A program made the translations under genes and the position numbers. DNA of 64,000 nucleotides from Mesostigma viride (lineage: Eukaryota; Streptophyta; Mesostigmatophyceae; Mesostigmatales; Mesostigmataceae), in NCBI GenBank assembly GCA_009746045.1, contig RPFO01000310.1, positions 4,056,662 to 4,120,661 on the forward strand, written 5' to 3'. Positions 21,157 through 31,600 of this stretch are shown here, one piece after another (positions within the stretch are counted from its first letter, which is position 1; each line of letters opens with the position of its first letter). The notes under the pieces are model-generated. The model made no database searches and had not been told where the DNA came from. It worked only from the letters and a program-made list of their open reading frames with translations.

Positions 21157-21586
21157 GTTACATCATACTAAGGCTGGCAGAGGCTTGCAAGCAGGAGAGA
21201 AAGAGGGGATCCCAGGCTACCTCTAGGTGCAGTGACCTTTACCAACACAAACGAGGGAGAAGCACAGAGTCTAACACAGCACACGCCCGAGCTTTCCGCG
21301 GAACGGGCTACTACGCACACACGGAGGTAAACACCGTCAACACAGTCGGCAACAGCCAGACGGTATCCACCCCCACGACCCCTTGCAGGTCAAACAACGA
21401 ATGGCCGTCTCCGCGACGTCCATGGGCACCAACGACATATACAACCTATAGAGGGTACAACATATAACATAAACCCCTTACGCGTGCGGTCCCGGAGAGA
21501 AAGCGAGCTCGCCAGCTAGCCTTCAGCAGGCATAGCTTGTCAAGAAAGAATTCTAACTAGGGGACGTACCATCTTCGATGACGTTA
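21157..21586 (-). other. 5' leader of retrotransposon B, proximal part
   Basis: About 430 bp between the upstream ORF and the CACTA insertion. It matches C 34550-34977 almost exactly and holds no ORF of note. Together with 30204-30532 it forms the untranslated leader that was contiguous before the CACTA insertion. Confidence 0.7.
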
Positions 21587-21600
21587 CACTAGGAACTCGT

Positions 21601-21960
21601 TGGTGGTAAAAGTGGTAAAAGTGGTAAAAGTGGGTGGTAAAAAGTGGTAAAAAGTGGTAAAAAGTGGTAAAAAGTGGTAAAAAGTGGTAAAAAGTGGTAA
21701 AAAGTGGTAAAAAGTGGTAAAAAGTGGTAAAACGGTGGAAAACGCTAGGAGAAAAGCAGGTGGTAAAATCATTTTACCACCTTTTACCACCCCTTTTACC
21801 ACCAAAGTGGTAAAAAATACCACCAAGTGGTAAAAGCGAGGGTGGTAAAAACACGCCACAAAGTGGTAAAAGTGAGGGTGGTAAAAAGTGGTAAAAAGTG
21901 GTAAAAATGAGGGTGGTAAAAAAATACCACAAAGTGGTAAAAATGACAGTGATAAAAAAG
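21601..21960. repeat. left subterminal repeat array of the CACTA element
   Basis: More than twenty GTGGTAAAA(A) units of 9-10 bp, mostly in one orientation, with a short block of the opposite orientation near 21770-21800. Such arrays are the usual binding sites for the TnpA-type protein that brings the ends together. Confidence 0.85.
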
Positions 21961-22529
21961 GGGAAAATGCAGATTTGCCAGCATTACAACACAAGCACTG
22001 TTAAGAACAGCTTAACAGGCCATCATTCCAAATGGTTTCTTTATTACAAATAATAATACATCCCATTAACAGTTGTCTCTCTTGATTTACAATGAGGATT
22101 TAGCCCCACATTGGGCGTCTCATCGATACGTTTACACCATTGTGAAATAACACAGGCCGCATCAAGCCCAGCCAATTAATTTACTTCTTCTTCAGGTGTC
22201 ATCATGATCAATGATGCTTCTTTGCCTGAACAAAGCCACACAGTTGCCAGCACTCATGCTCTGGAGGCCTGCAGGCACACAGAGCACCACCATTGAAGAG
22301 GACACAAGGGCAGCAAGGCAGGGGGGGGGGGGCAGTCAGGCACGGCAGATAGTTGTTGCCCAGCAAAACATCCTATGCATGGTGAAATGGGTTATGCCTG
22401 TGGGTATGATGCATGACCTAGCATGAGAGTGATACATACATGAGTAACAAAAATATACGCACATGGCAATTGGGTGTGACAACACCACATCACTACATAG
22501 CTAAAACGTGCTTCAGAAAAAACATTCCA

Positions 22530-24750
22530 CTAAATTACCGGATCAGGAGTCTGACTCTGGGACTCCTTTGCTTGCCGCTCCAGCTCAACTTTCCGCTGCG
22601 CTTTTGCCATCATGGCCTTGAGCGCGGCAAGCTCCAGTTCCGCCTCGGTGAGATCTGGCGCGGAGGGAGCATCGGCAGACGCCGTTGCGGCCGGAGAGCT
22701 AGAGGCAGGCGGGATCGCTGGCGCGGAGGGAGCACCGGCAGACTCCGTTGCGGTCGAAGAGCTAGAGGCAGGCGGGATCGCTGGCGCGGAGGGAGCACCG
22801 GCAGACGCCATTGCGGGCGAAGGGCTAGAGGCAGGCGGGATCGCTGGCGCGGAGGGAGCACCGGCAGACGCTGTTGCGGCCGGAGAGCTAGAGGCAGGCG
22901 GGATCGCTGGCGCGGAGGGAGCACCAGCAGACACCGTTGCGGTCGAAGAGCTAGAGGCAGGCGGGATCGCTGGCGCGGAGGGAGCACCGGCAGACGCCTT
23001 CTCCTTGGGTGGCGCCCGCGCTCGCTTGGCCGGTACATACTCATCCGACACCTCCTCCTTCTCCTCTGCTGGCCCCCAACTCTCCTTCAATTTCGCACGT
23101 GCGCCTCGAAGGTCGTCGTCAGTGACGTTGCCCAGAAGGACCCACGCATTCTCGTTGCCCTCGGCGTCACCGTAATGCATCGTGGCAAAGTCAACAAACA
23201 GCATTTGCGAGCCCCCATCACGCTCCACAAACCGCGTGCCGTAAGGGGCCTTGAGCTTCGGCTTCACCTCCACCACTTTGCCAGGCTCCCAAACATACGC
23301 AGCCGGCCGCGCCCCATCGCGCTCGTACTTGTACCTTTGTGCCACGAAGGCCCCGTGCAGTGCTTCTCCGAAACCACCAGGGCCCGGTCGCTCTTGAACC
23401 ACCGCGGTTGGCAGTAAGGTGCTCAGATAGTGCGCAAGCCCCAAGTCCATGGGACCACTAGGAAGCTTTCGCTTTGCAGCCGGCTTCTTGCTGGCGGCCG
23501 GCTTGTTGCTGGCGGGTGGCTTGTTGACGGCGGGGCGCGACGTGATGGGCTCGAAGACATCTGGCTTGATGGCAGGCACACGAGCAGGCGGGAGACCATC
23601 CGGCATTGGCAGGTCGGCCAGCTTGGGCACCGTAGTGGGCGGCTCCACGGTGTTGTTGGGCACCGGAGGGGACGGCTGCACAGCGTTGCTGGGCACCGGA
23701 GGGGGCGGCATGACAGGCTGCGTGCCAACGGGAGGGGGCGGCGGTACAACCTTCTTGGCCACCGGAGGGGGCGGCATGACAGGCTGCTTGGGAACGGGAG
23801 GGGGCGGCGGTACAACCTTCTTGGCCACCGGAGGCGGCGGCCTCACATCCGATACCTCCACAGGTGCAGGCGCGTACCCTGCCACTTCCTGCTCTAACTC
23901 CTCCTCAAGGGCAGCCAGCCGAGCTCTGAGTCTCCGAATTTCATCTGCTCGGACGCCTGTGTGCACAGGCTTGGCCTCCGGCTTTACTTCCGGCTTTACT
24001 TCCGGCTTGACCTCCGGCTTGACCTCCGGCTTGGCCGCCGGCTTGGCCGCCGGCTTTGCCGCCGGCTTTGCCGCCGGCTTGGCAGCAGGAGTTGTCTGCA
24101 AGCAGAGGGCGGGGCATGGAATAAGGACGTTAACATTCGGGAAGTCGGTTAGTAGCAGACCTGCGATGAAAGAAAAAACCAAGAAGCTTGCAGACTCCTG
24201 TAGCTAAAGATAGCGTTATTACCTTTGGCATGTTGGTCACGTCGCTTAGCGCTTTGGTATTTTCCTTCACGTCATCATCCTCGTCCTCGGCAAAACTCTG
24301 CCTCTTTTTTAAGCTGGAGTTGCTTAGCCAGCGGCTCAGCTCCTTTTTTACGAATTCTTCAACACTTAGGGCTTTGGGTTTGGAGCCCTTGGGCTTCTGG
24401 GCGGTGAGCTCACCAGTCGTCGGGTCTACCACCCAGCTGGATGCCTCATACTTATCCAGCTCTGCACGGTTGTCGTCAGCCACACATGTTTCCAGAAAGT
24501 TTATGCAGCTTTTCTTTACCCGGTTAATGAGAGCATCCACCATGGCGCCATCCTGTTCTTTCAGGACATACCCCTCAACGAGGTATGCACGGCCAAAGGT
24601 CGTGATTTGCAGTCTTAAGGTCCGCACATATTCGGAGGGAACGACGTTTTGTTTCGGCTTTTCCTCTTCACATGCTCGGGCATCAAATTTCTCCCACTCC
24701 TCAGGACTGCACACGTGAGCTGGTCGTAGCACTGCAACCCTTCTCGGCAT
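22530..24750 (-). CDS. second gene of the CACTA element (possible TnpA-like accessory protein)
   Basis: Two exons: 24750-24223 (176 codons) and 24095-22530 (521 codons plus stop), joined by a 127-bp GT-AG intron in phase 0, giving about 697 residues. A TTTATT at 22040-22045 (AATAAA on the minus strand) may be the polyadenylation signal. I do not recognise the fold. Visible parts: a charged N-terminal region; Ala-Lys-Pro repeats followed by Glu-Val-Lys-Pro repeats; a short coiled coil (ADEIRRLRARLAALEEELEQ); a Pro-rich stretch with PPPPV repeats; a globular-looking block around TRFVERDGGSQMLFVDF; and six repeats of about 21 residues built on SAGAPSAPAIPPASSS. En/Spm elements carry a second protein (TnpA) that binds the subterminal repeats. 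The location and divergent layout suggest that role, but no sequence match supports it. Confidence 0.7.
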
Positions 24751-25197
24751 TTACAACGTTCGGTCGCACACCACCATGCGACCAAGGCTGGCTAAGTCCG
24801 GAATCCCCCCGTTTTGCGAACCAACGTATACATGACGCACTGCACCTGCCTCTGTCCGCCGTTGGATTCAGCAGATCGACGAACCTGGCAGCATCCCGCG
24901 CAAAAATTTTTTGAACGTCTTTCGCCAAAAGGCACCAACGGCAGCTACACAAACGGCCGGACCGCACGCCTCGCGCGGGGCCCGCACGCCCCGCGCGGCT
25001 GCGTGCGGATCGGCTAAACTCCGTACTGCTTGGTACAAGTACAGAGGCCTCAGGAGCTAAGGCTGTACCGTTTCAGTAGACTTCTACCAATGAGCCCGTG
25101 ACTAACCAACACTACCGTACACTGACCGTAATATCTACCATTTGAATGACTGAGAAAATGTCCGTTTGATCAAAAGGGATCGACGACATCGAAAGCG

Positions 25198-25494
25198 TTG
25201 GCGAGCAGACACAAACTTGCAACGGGTGACTTAGCGGCTATCACGGCGGCGGGTGGCACCAGAAAGATGGCGGTCCCACCCATGGATACCGGAATCGAGC
25301 CGAACACTTACATCGACACACACATTGCTAGCTGGCCAAATTTCGTGATGTCTCCTTTCCCTTCCTCCACGGATACCTACATTGTCCAGTTTCATTGGTC
25401 ATCCTGCAGGCTTCCTGAGTTTTATCGCCAAATTATGTTGGATGCGTTCCTGGAAATGTCGACTGAGCCGGACTTCATGGTCACGGTTGATTAG
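25198..25494 (+). CDS. small ORF upstream of the CACTA transposase, unknown
   Basis: A 98-residue frame from ATG 25198 to TAG, containing EPNTYIDTHIASWPNF and a run of hydrophobic and aromatic residues. I do not recognise it. It precedes the transposase gene by 135 bp on the same strand. It could be an upstream ORF, a separate small protein, or chance. Confidence 0.25.
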   Translation: MASRHKLATGDLAAITAAGGTRKMAVPPMDTGIEPNTYIDTHIASWPNFVMSPFPSSTDTYIVQFHWSSCRLPEFYRQIMLDAFLEMSTEPDFMVTVD

Positions 25495-25572
25495 TGAGCT
25501 GCCAGTGGTCTCACTGGCGCAGACGCCCTAGCGTGGCTCGATTTGTGATCCCGATGGCGACTGGTTAGCCAC

Positions 25573-25614
25573 GGAGGGCCGGCATTGACCATCAACGGTC
25601 GATGCCGGCCCTCC
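25573..25614 (+). promoter_or_regulatory. strong hairpin in the transposase leader
   Basis: Arms of 18 bases (GGAGGGCCGGCATTGACC and its near-complement) pair at 17 of 18 positions around a 6-base loop, 15 bases before the transposase ATG at 25630. In mRNA this would be a very stable stem just before the start codon and could slow translation. It could also be the scar of a small foldback sequence. Confidence 0.7.
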
Positions 25615-25629
25615 ATGTAGAGATTGTAA

Positions 25630-28600
25630 ATGCGTCAAGGACAGACAGTCGATGAATTCATGGCCGAGGACCCTGACGACGGGTCGGCCAGTGGAGAGGA
25701 TGCAGCACGCCAGTTTGCTAGAAATTATGACGAAGCAGTGGCCAGAGTCAAGGACGATACGCCATTGTACCCGGGATCTGAGAGCAAGGCCTTGATGTTT
25801 ACATTGCAATTGCTGACGCTAATGGGGGAAAACTCATGCCCTCAGAGCTTTGCTGATGAGCTCTTCAAGCTGTTGGGAAACGTTCTCCCCGCGGGCAACA
25901 CTCTGCCCGACAGTATCTGGAAGGCACGGAAAGTGATCAAAGGCTTGGGCTTGGGGTACCGTGTGTACGATGCCTGCCCATGCGAGGGTTACTTGTACAA
26001 GGACAAGATTACTAAGAGCTGCCCTCTTTGCAAGCTGTCGCGCTACGAGACGTACACTGACAGAAACGGTGACATCGTCAACTCGCGGAAAGCGCATCGC
26101 CAGGTTAGGCACTTCCCCCTGATGGATCGGATTAGGGCCTGGTTCCGAGTCCCGGAAATGGCGGAAGCCCTTCAGTACGCTGCGAAACATGAAAACAGGG
26201 AGCCAGACTCATCCACGCGCGTTGTGGACGGCTTGAAAGGCAGGTTTGCACTTGTTTCTACGCCTTCTGTTATGCAATGTGTGCCAAAGTATCAAGTTCG
26301 AGATTTTTCCTCTTGCGCTTATCTTTTGTTTGTACTGCTCTGATGGATACCTTTCTTTTTACGTCTGGTGTTTCTTGTGCATGGACCTGTTCGTGCAGAC
26401 AGCCGTGCCATCCAGCACATAAAGAACAACTGGGACTTTCGCAGCCAGCCGCGGAACACCATCTTCCTTCTGAATTTTGACGGAGTATGTCCAAGGTCTT
26501 TCATGGATACCCACAGCAGCTGGCCCGCGTTTGTTTCCTGTGTCAACTTGCCCGAGTGGGTGATGGTGAATGGGCGGTTTTGCCCTATGGTGCTTCTTGT
26601 GGGCGCCATGAAGGGGAAGGCACCCAAGAACATGACCATTTTTTTGGACTTGATCGCTGAGGACTTCCTGGTACTGTGGAAGGGGTATTACATTTGTGAT
26701 GTGACGCTGGACGTGGCGGGTGTTTACACTACGACATTTGTGAGGTCCATTCTTGCTGGCATAATTCACGACTACCCGGCATACTCCAAGTCCCTGAACA
26801 TTCCAGATGCAGGGTACTATCAATGCGTCCTACATGGTGATGAGTGGCGTGGGGTTTTTATCTCAAATGGCCGTATCGTTCTCCTTGGCAATGACCGCAT
26901 GTTTCCCGAGGGTGACCCCCGCCGGCCGGCTCACGCTCCTGTTGTTCAGGAGATGGACCATGCTGGCTACCTGAAGTACTGTGCTACGCTAAAAAAGCAG
27001 CCCGAGCCGTTTCTCAAGTTACCGTACTGGGTTCACCTGAAGATCCGTCATTTTATTGACGAGTTCCATCTGTGTCCCAACAACTTCAAGCGGGTCATTC
27101 ATTGCACAAGCGGTAATTGCTAAACATTTAATTGTATCATTTCATTGTGATTGTTGCATGCATACATTGACTGTGGCCTATCTGTTCACATGGAAAGCTG
27201 ATGTAATATTGTTTTGTTTTTTTTTTTCTGTTTGTACTCCATGCAGGGAAGGCTATGGCGACCGGGTCACTTCGTGGCAGGCTGAAGGTCCTCGGTCTGA
27301 ACCCGGAGCTGTGGCGGCCTGATGAAGACCCTCCACCGGAGGGAGACCCACCACCGGAGGGAGACCCACCACCGGAGGGAGACCACCAAAGTCCACCGAA
27401 GAAAGGCCGCAAGAAGAAGAGGGCGCCAGCACCGCGCCCCGGGTTCCAGCTGACGGCTGAGGAAAAGGCTGATATCAAGCGTAAGTGTGACATTGGGTTT
27501 TTATTTTTCCCGTAATTTGGAAATTTAATATGTAGGACTGACTATGGTCTGTGTGATTTACATAGGACTGACTATTTTTTTCGGCTGTCGTGTTACTACT
27601 ATGTGTTATTTTTTTGCGTGTGGTTGTAATGCGCAGGTCTCGATGACATCATGGCGCATAGCCTACCCGACTACTTCACCGGCCGGATCAGTGGCTTGCT
27701 CTGCGATGCGAAGAGTACTGAAAAATCCAAGACGCGTGACAAGATCCTCTACTTTTGCAAGCAACTCCCGACCATCTTGCGTGGGCGGTTAGATGACGAT
27801 GCACGGCAAGCATTTCTCCTTCAATCAGCGGCCTGGGACTTTGTGTTTTCTAGCGGCCCGGCGACTCAGCAGCAGTTGGATGACTGCGGCGAGATGTTTT
27901 TGCTTGCTGCTGTGGCGATGGAGCGTATAGCGCCAGCGTCTGAGATGGCAAAATCTGTTCATATGATGGCCCACCTGGCCCAGCAAATCCCCTTGTTGGG
28001 TCGATGTGACACCCGCACCATGGCGTCGGGCGAGCGGATGATGGGGGCCATCACGAAAGCTAAGCTGTCCAACGTCAATGTGGAGTGCTCCATGGACGGA
28101 GCATATCGCAAGTCTGAGGCGCTGACCCATCTGGCCTATCACATGGTGAAAACCGGGATGGTAAGTACACGCTAGTGACCGATTTTTTTTTTTAATGGAT
28201 TTGTGTGCAGATTTAGTGTTATGTACGCGCTCCTTGTGGCACGGTCTTGTGCTGCATGCAGCTAATTTCTGTGCATATTTGTGTGCGCTGCTTGCAATGT
28301 CTTGTTTGCTTTCTTTTTTTTCTTTCAGCCAAAAGACCGCTACTACATCTGGGACGTCATCCACGCAGACCCGTCCAAGAAGGTCGAGTTGGGGGGGCGC
28401 AGCCGCAAGAATTTCTACACTTTCACCGCCGCGGAATCTGATGAAGTGGGCGCGATTTTGTTGGAGTATGCGCTGCCCAATGCGGAGTACAAAGATCCCG
28501 AAGTCAACGGCGATGAGGCCTACTGGTAAGACGCCGCTGTCCTATTATTGTAAGTTGCTATTCTTTGAGCTGATTTTCTTTCAGTATAGGGAACTTCATC

Positions 28601-29708
28601 TGATTTCCAAGGACTACTGCCGTTATTCTAATTTTTTTTTTCTTGCATTGCTATCTTGCTTTGTATACGATGTGCATGCAGGCGGCCCTTGTGCAGCGAC
28701 CTCTCATGGCTCAAAGACTGGATCGGACTCAACCAGCAGCCGCTGGTCCCGGAGCTTGTCCAGGCTGCAGCAGCCGGCGTGCAGCTCAAGGCTGAGGAGT
28801 ATGATAGGGTGCACTTGTACGGTTTCAATTACCGGACAAAAGAAGCTGACAGGAAGCAAGCATGGCGGACTGCAAACTGTGGTGTAGCCTACCATAAGGA
28901 GGGAAGCAGCACTCAGTACGGCTACCTGACCCACATTCTCGTGGCAAAGCTGGTGCAGCCGGTGGGGCAGTGGACTCAACAGCTTGTGCTGAGAGTAGAG
29001 CTTTTCGATGCATCGGAGGTGGCTTACATTCGGGATCAACGCTTGGTGTTGGTCCGCAGCGCCGAGGCACCACGCACGGCAAAGCTAGTGTGGCCAACAT
29101 CTGTTAGCTCTGTTGGGTTTGTGCTGGACCCACGGCATCAGCCCCAGCTTTCGGTCATTCACTGCAAGCTGCCCCGTCACCTGGCAACCGGGTGGGCTTT
29201 GGAGAACGAGTTTTTCCAAAGCACGGCGACAAGGTGGCAGGAAGACATCAGGTACTTCCCACCTGAGCCGCCCGCTGAACGGCCGCCCGCTGAACCGCCG
29301 CCCGCTGATCCGTCGCCCGCGCCATCAAGCACGGCGGCACGACCTTCACGCGCAGCCCCGCCGCGCAAGAAAAAGAAGCCGCCCGATGAACGGCAGCCCG
29401 CGCCGGCAACCACGGCGGCAGGACCTTCACGCGCAGCCCCGCCTCGCAAGAAAAAGAAGCCGCCCGCTGAACGGCAGCCCGCGCCGGCAACCACGGCGGC
29501 AGAACCCTCACGCGCAGCCCCGCCCCGCAAGAGAAAGAAGAAATCTGAGGCTTTGGCGCCTGCATCACACAAGGGGAAGGAGCCCATGCCCCCGTTGCGC
29601 ACAAGTGCACGCGCACGCACGGTCAGGGACTATAGAGAACAAACCCCTAGCAACGAGGGGAATGACAGTGATTTTAACGGTAGTGATGCCAAGGATGATT
29701 CTGATTGA
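25630..29708 (+). CDS. CACTA transposase (TNP2 family)
   Basis: Six exons: 25630-26239, 26399-27112, 27247-27480, 27637-28160, 28329-28525 and 28682-29708; all phases join, giving about 1,101 residues. An in-frame TAA directly precedes the ATG, fixing the start. Exons 1-2 match the TNP2 family: PLYPGSESK, then LGLGYRVYDACPCEGYLY with a CPLCKLSRY cysteine pair, RQVRHFPLMDRI, RNTIFLLNFDGVCP, then PEWVMVNGRF and IIHDYPAY. Exons 4-6 resemble the DUF4218 and DUF4216 regions usual in plant CACTA transposases. The C-terminus carries three basic repeats (APPRKKKKPP) that could be nuclear localisation signals. Intron 1 appears to use a GC-AG pair (donor AAAG/GCAGGT at 26240), since this join alone restores the conserved frame. 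No break is visible, so it may be functional. It would cut and rejoin the CACTA ends in the nucleus. Confidence 0.88.
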
Positions 29709-29778
29709 TGCTGCTGTGCAAGCATTTTGCGGCCTCATTAGATGCTGCTCACAAGTGTAATCATGCCGTATTATGTTG

Positions 29779-29784
29779 AATAAA
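29779..29784 (+). terminator. polyadenylation signal of the transposase gene
   Basis: AATAAA 70 bp after the stop codon at 29708, just before the right subterminal array. Confidence 0.55.
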
Positions 29785-29839
29785 GATGCATCATTCATTG
29801 TTTGGGCCTAAACTGACTTGTTGTCGGTTCAGCCCTTGT

Positions 29840-30185
29840 GTTTTTTACCACTTTTGTGCTCGTCGTGGTGTTCTTTTTACCACTTCAGCCACTTTTTACC
29901 ACTTTTACTGCTTTTTACTGCTTTTTACTGCTTTTTACTGCTTTTTACCACCATTTTCCACCTTTTACCACTTTTACCACCTCCGTCAGGTGGTAAAAGT
30001 GGTAAAAGGTGGTATTTTTTACTGCTTTTTACTGCTTTTTACTGCTTTTTACTGCTTTTTACTGCTTTTTACTGCTTTTTACTGCTTTTTACTGCTTTTT
30101 ACTCCTTTTGGGTGGTAAAAAGTGGTAAAAAGTGGTAAAAAGTGGTAAAAAGTGGTAAAAAGTGGTAAAAGTGGTATTTTTTACC
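29840..30185. repeat. right subterminal repeat array of the CACTA element
   Basis: Tandem TTTTTACCACT and TTTTTACTGC units, with a block in the opposite orientation near 29990-30015 and at 30110-30175. The array is inverted relative to the left one, so the two element ends can pair over roughly 350 bp. Confidence 0.85.
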
Positions 30186-30203
30186 ACCAACGAGTTCCTA
30201 GTG

Positions 30204-30532
30204 TAATCCCTCCTGAGCTGGCCGCCACCCGGTGTCGTTGAAGGCAAGCCCTGGCCGCCACTAGGTGTCGTTGAAAACAGGAGAGCTGAACGCTATCGTT
30301 GACAGCACCTCACCACAGGACTATTGCTAGCCCCGCCGAGTATCCCAGACTGGCCGCTTGCTGTCTAGGTCGTCGTTGAATCCCTTTACGGGCTGGCCGC
30401 CGGCCTGACAGCAATCGTTGAATTCCGGAACCTCTACCTACGCCAAGCTTCGTCTTGGTATCCTAATTGGCTCACTTAACCCTCTCCGCGAGAGTTAGCT
30501 GACCTCTCCAGCACATTTCCTCCGATAACCAG
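30204..30532 (-). other. distal 5' leader of retrotransposon B, with degenerate repeats and primer-binding site
   Basis: Nearly identical to 34976-35304 of copy C. It contains four or five degenerate units of about 30 bp, each with CTGGCCGCC and TCGTTGAA (plus-strand view). Next to the LTR the minus strand reads CTGGTTATCGGAGG. Starting TGG one base from the LTR, it fits a tRNA primer-binding site of the initiator-methionine type only roughly. The rest may hold packaging signals, which is a guess. Confidence 0.6.
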
Positions 30533-31200
30533 TGTTACGTCCCTGCCCAGACACCTCTAGCCTGAGCTACGTAGCGAAAGATCTACCATGCCGGAATTAG
30601 GAAGATTCAAGGTGGCCTAATGCAGATTGCGCTTCACGACTGGGGTCGTGAGATATCTGGCACCGCGGCTTGATGCCAAGCTAATTAATACACACTTATA
30701 ATGGCTAGCAATACCAATTACAAATGGATAGTTGCCCCAGGTTTAATGTGTAGGCGTATTCGCACTTATCATTCATCAAACCAAGAGGACGAGACTCTCG
30801 TCCTCGGACCAATTTCACCTAGGTCTGCCACTACGCTGGCAAGGGGCGCCGACATGGCGCCGACCTTCCAAAGCATGCAGTCCACACAAGATCCTCGGGT
30901 CGACATCGACCCTCGCCTACAGAATCCACGCATGAGTACAATATCTCAACTAGCTATAAAGTACGCAGCGCGGCGCGACTGCACCGGCCCCTAGAAGATA
31001 CACGCATACAACAACCTAGGCCCAAAATAACTGGTCCGAATCACACAAACTGTCATAGTTCCATACAAAAGTCCTGACCAAGGGACAATTCCCACATTAA
31101 GTCCCGAAATGAGTCCCAAAGTCCTACGGACTATGACAACAAGTCAAACTACATAATTTATTCCATTGTTACGTCCGTCCAAAAGGGCCGGGACGTAACA
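30533..31200 (-). repeat. middle LTR (668 bp), 5' LTR of B and 3' LTR of C
   Basis: Starts TGTTACGTCCC and ends GGGACGTAACA, a perfect 11-base inverted terminus. On its left is the leader of B; on its right is the polypurine tract of C. It therefore serves two internal regions. It differs strongly in its centre from the LTRs at 9398-9769 and 35305-35889, which are nearly identical to each other, so it belongs to another subfamily. Confidence 0.88.
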
Positions 31201-31439
31201 CTCCTCCCCCCCCACGGCCCGGGTCGGTAGTCCCTACCGTACAAGAGATAGAAAGGAAACAAGTAAGCTACGCTACTATAAGAGTACTATGTCCCAACCC
31301 CGGTTCACCCGCGGGTTAGTAAGACCAATTCCTCTAGAGGTTGATACACAGGACCAACCCTGACGTAGTAGCATGAAACAGGATGACAGGATCATTCCGC
31401 CATCCGTCATAAAACTCTCACAACCATCTCAGCGACCGC

Positions 31440-31600
31440 CGTTGTTGACGCGCCGATCCACTGGAACCACCTTAGTAGGGGGCGCCACCGCGTGCCCTAT
31501 CCCATCCACATAATAATGCACAGTCCATGTAATCCCGCGCAACCAGTCCTGAGGTCCTGAGCAGCCTCAAACTTGATGAAATGTTGACCATAGGGGTACT
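31440..31600 (-). pseudogene. remnant of the 3' ORF in retrotransposon C
   Basis: The minus strand encodes a diverged piece of the C-terminal part of the 3' ORF: YYVDGIGHAVAPPTKVVP aligns with the YQVDGVGHVVTPPKVAP block of copy B. It has indels and stops. Both flanking sequences are also diverged from B, as the middle LTR is. Confidence 0.6.

Larger units (their letters stand above)
24751..25629. promoter_or_regulatory. shared divergent promoter region of the two CACTA genes
   Basis: About 880 bp between the start codons of the minus-strand accessory gene (24750) and the plus-strand transposase (25630). It is GC-rich near 24955-25010 and holds one 98-codon frame at 25198-25494 with no recognisable domain, which could be a leader ORF. 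A strong hairpin lies at 25573-25614. I did not find a convincing TATA box. Confidence 0.5.
21587..30203 (+). mobile_element. complete CACTA (En/Spm-type) DNA transposon, 8.6 kb
   Basis: It begins CACTAGGAACTCGTTGGTGG and ends with the exact inverse. The flanks read GACGT-TA on the left and TA-ATCCC on the right. The uninterrupted copy C at 34970-34985 reads GACGTTAATCCC, so a 2-bp TA was duplicated and the empty site is present in the same window. Inside both ends are several hundred bp of GTGGTAAAA-type repeats. It carries a TNP2 transposase gene on the plus strand and a second gene on the minus strand, transcribed away from each other. With matching ends, an apparently intact transposase and an almost unaltered empty site, it may be young or active. 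Confidence 0.92.
9398..31200 (-). mobile_element. Ty3/gypsy (chromovirus-type) LTR retrotransposon copy B with nested insertions
   Basis: Element order on the minus strand: LTR 31200-30533, leader, ORF with an RNase H1 N-terminal-like domain, gag, pol, 3' ORF, polypurine tract, partial LTR 9769-9398. It is about 11.5 kb without its two inserts: the TIR element at 12582-14271 and the CACTA element at 21587-30203. Domain order with integrase after RNase H and a chromodomain-like end places it in the chromovirus side of Ty3/gypsy. Frameshifts in pol and gag and a nonsense codon in gag make it defective. Confidence 0.85.

Noticed and set aside
22440-23417. 325-codon plus-strand frame with GRRARGRRDRWRGGSTGR repeats
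   Set aside because: It is antisense to the repetitive second exon of the CACTA accessory gene, whose frame has a splice-consistent upstream exon and more plausible composition.
29786-30138. Phe/Leu/Tyr-rich frames that look like membrane proteins
   Set aside because: They are readings of the TTTTTACCACT/TTTTTACTGC subterminal array of the CACTA element.
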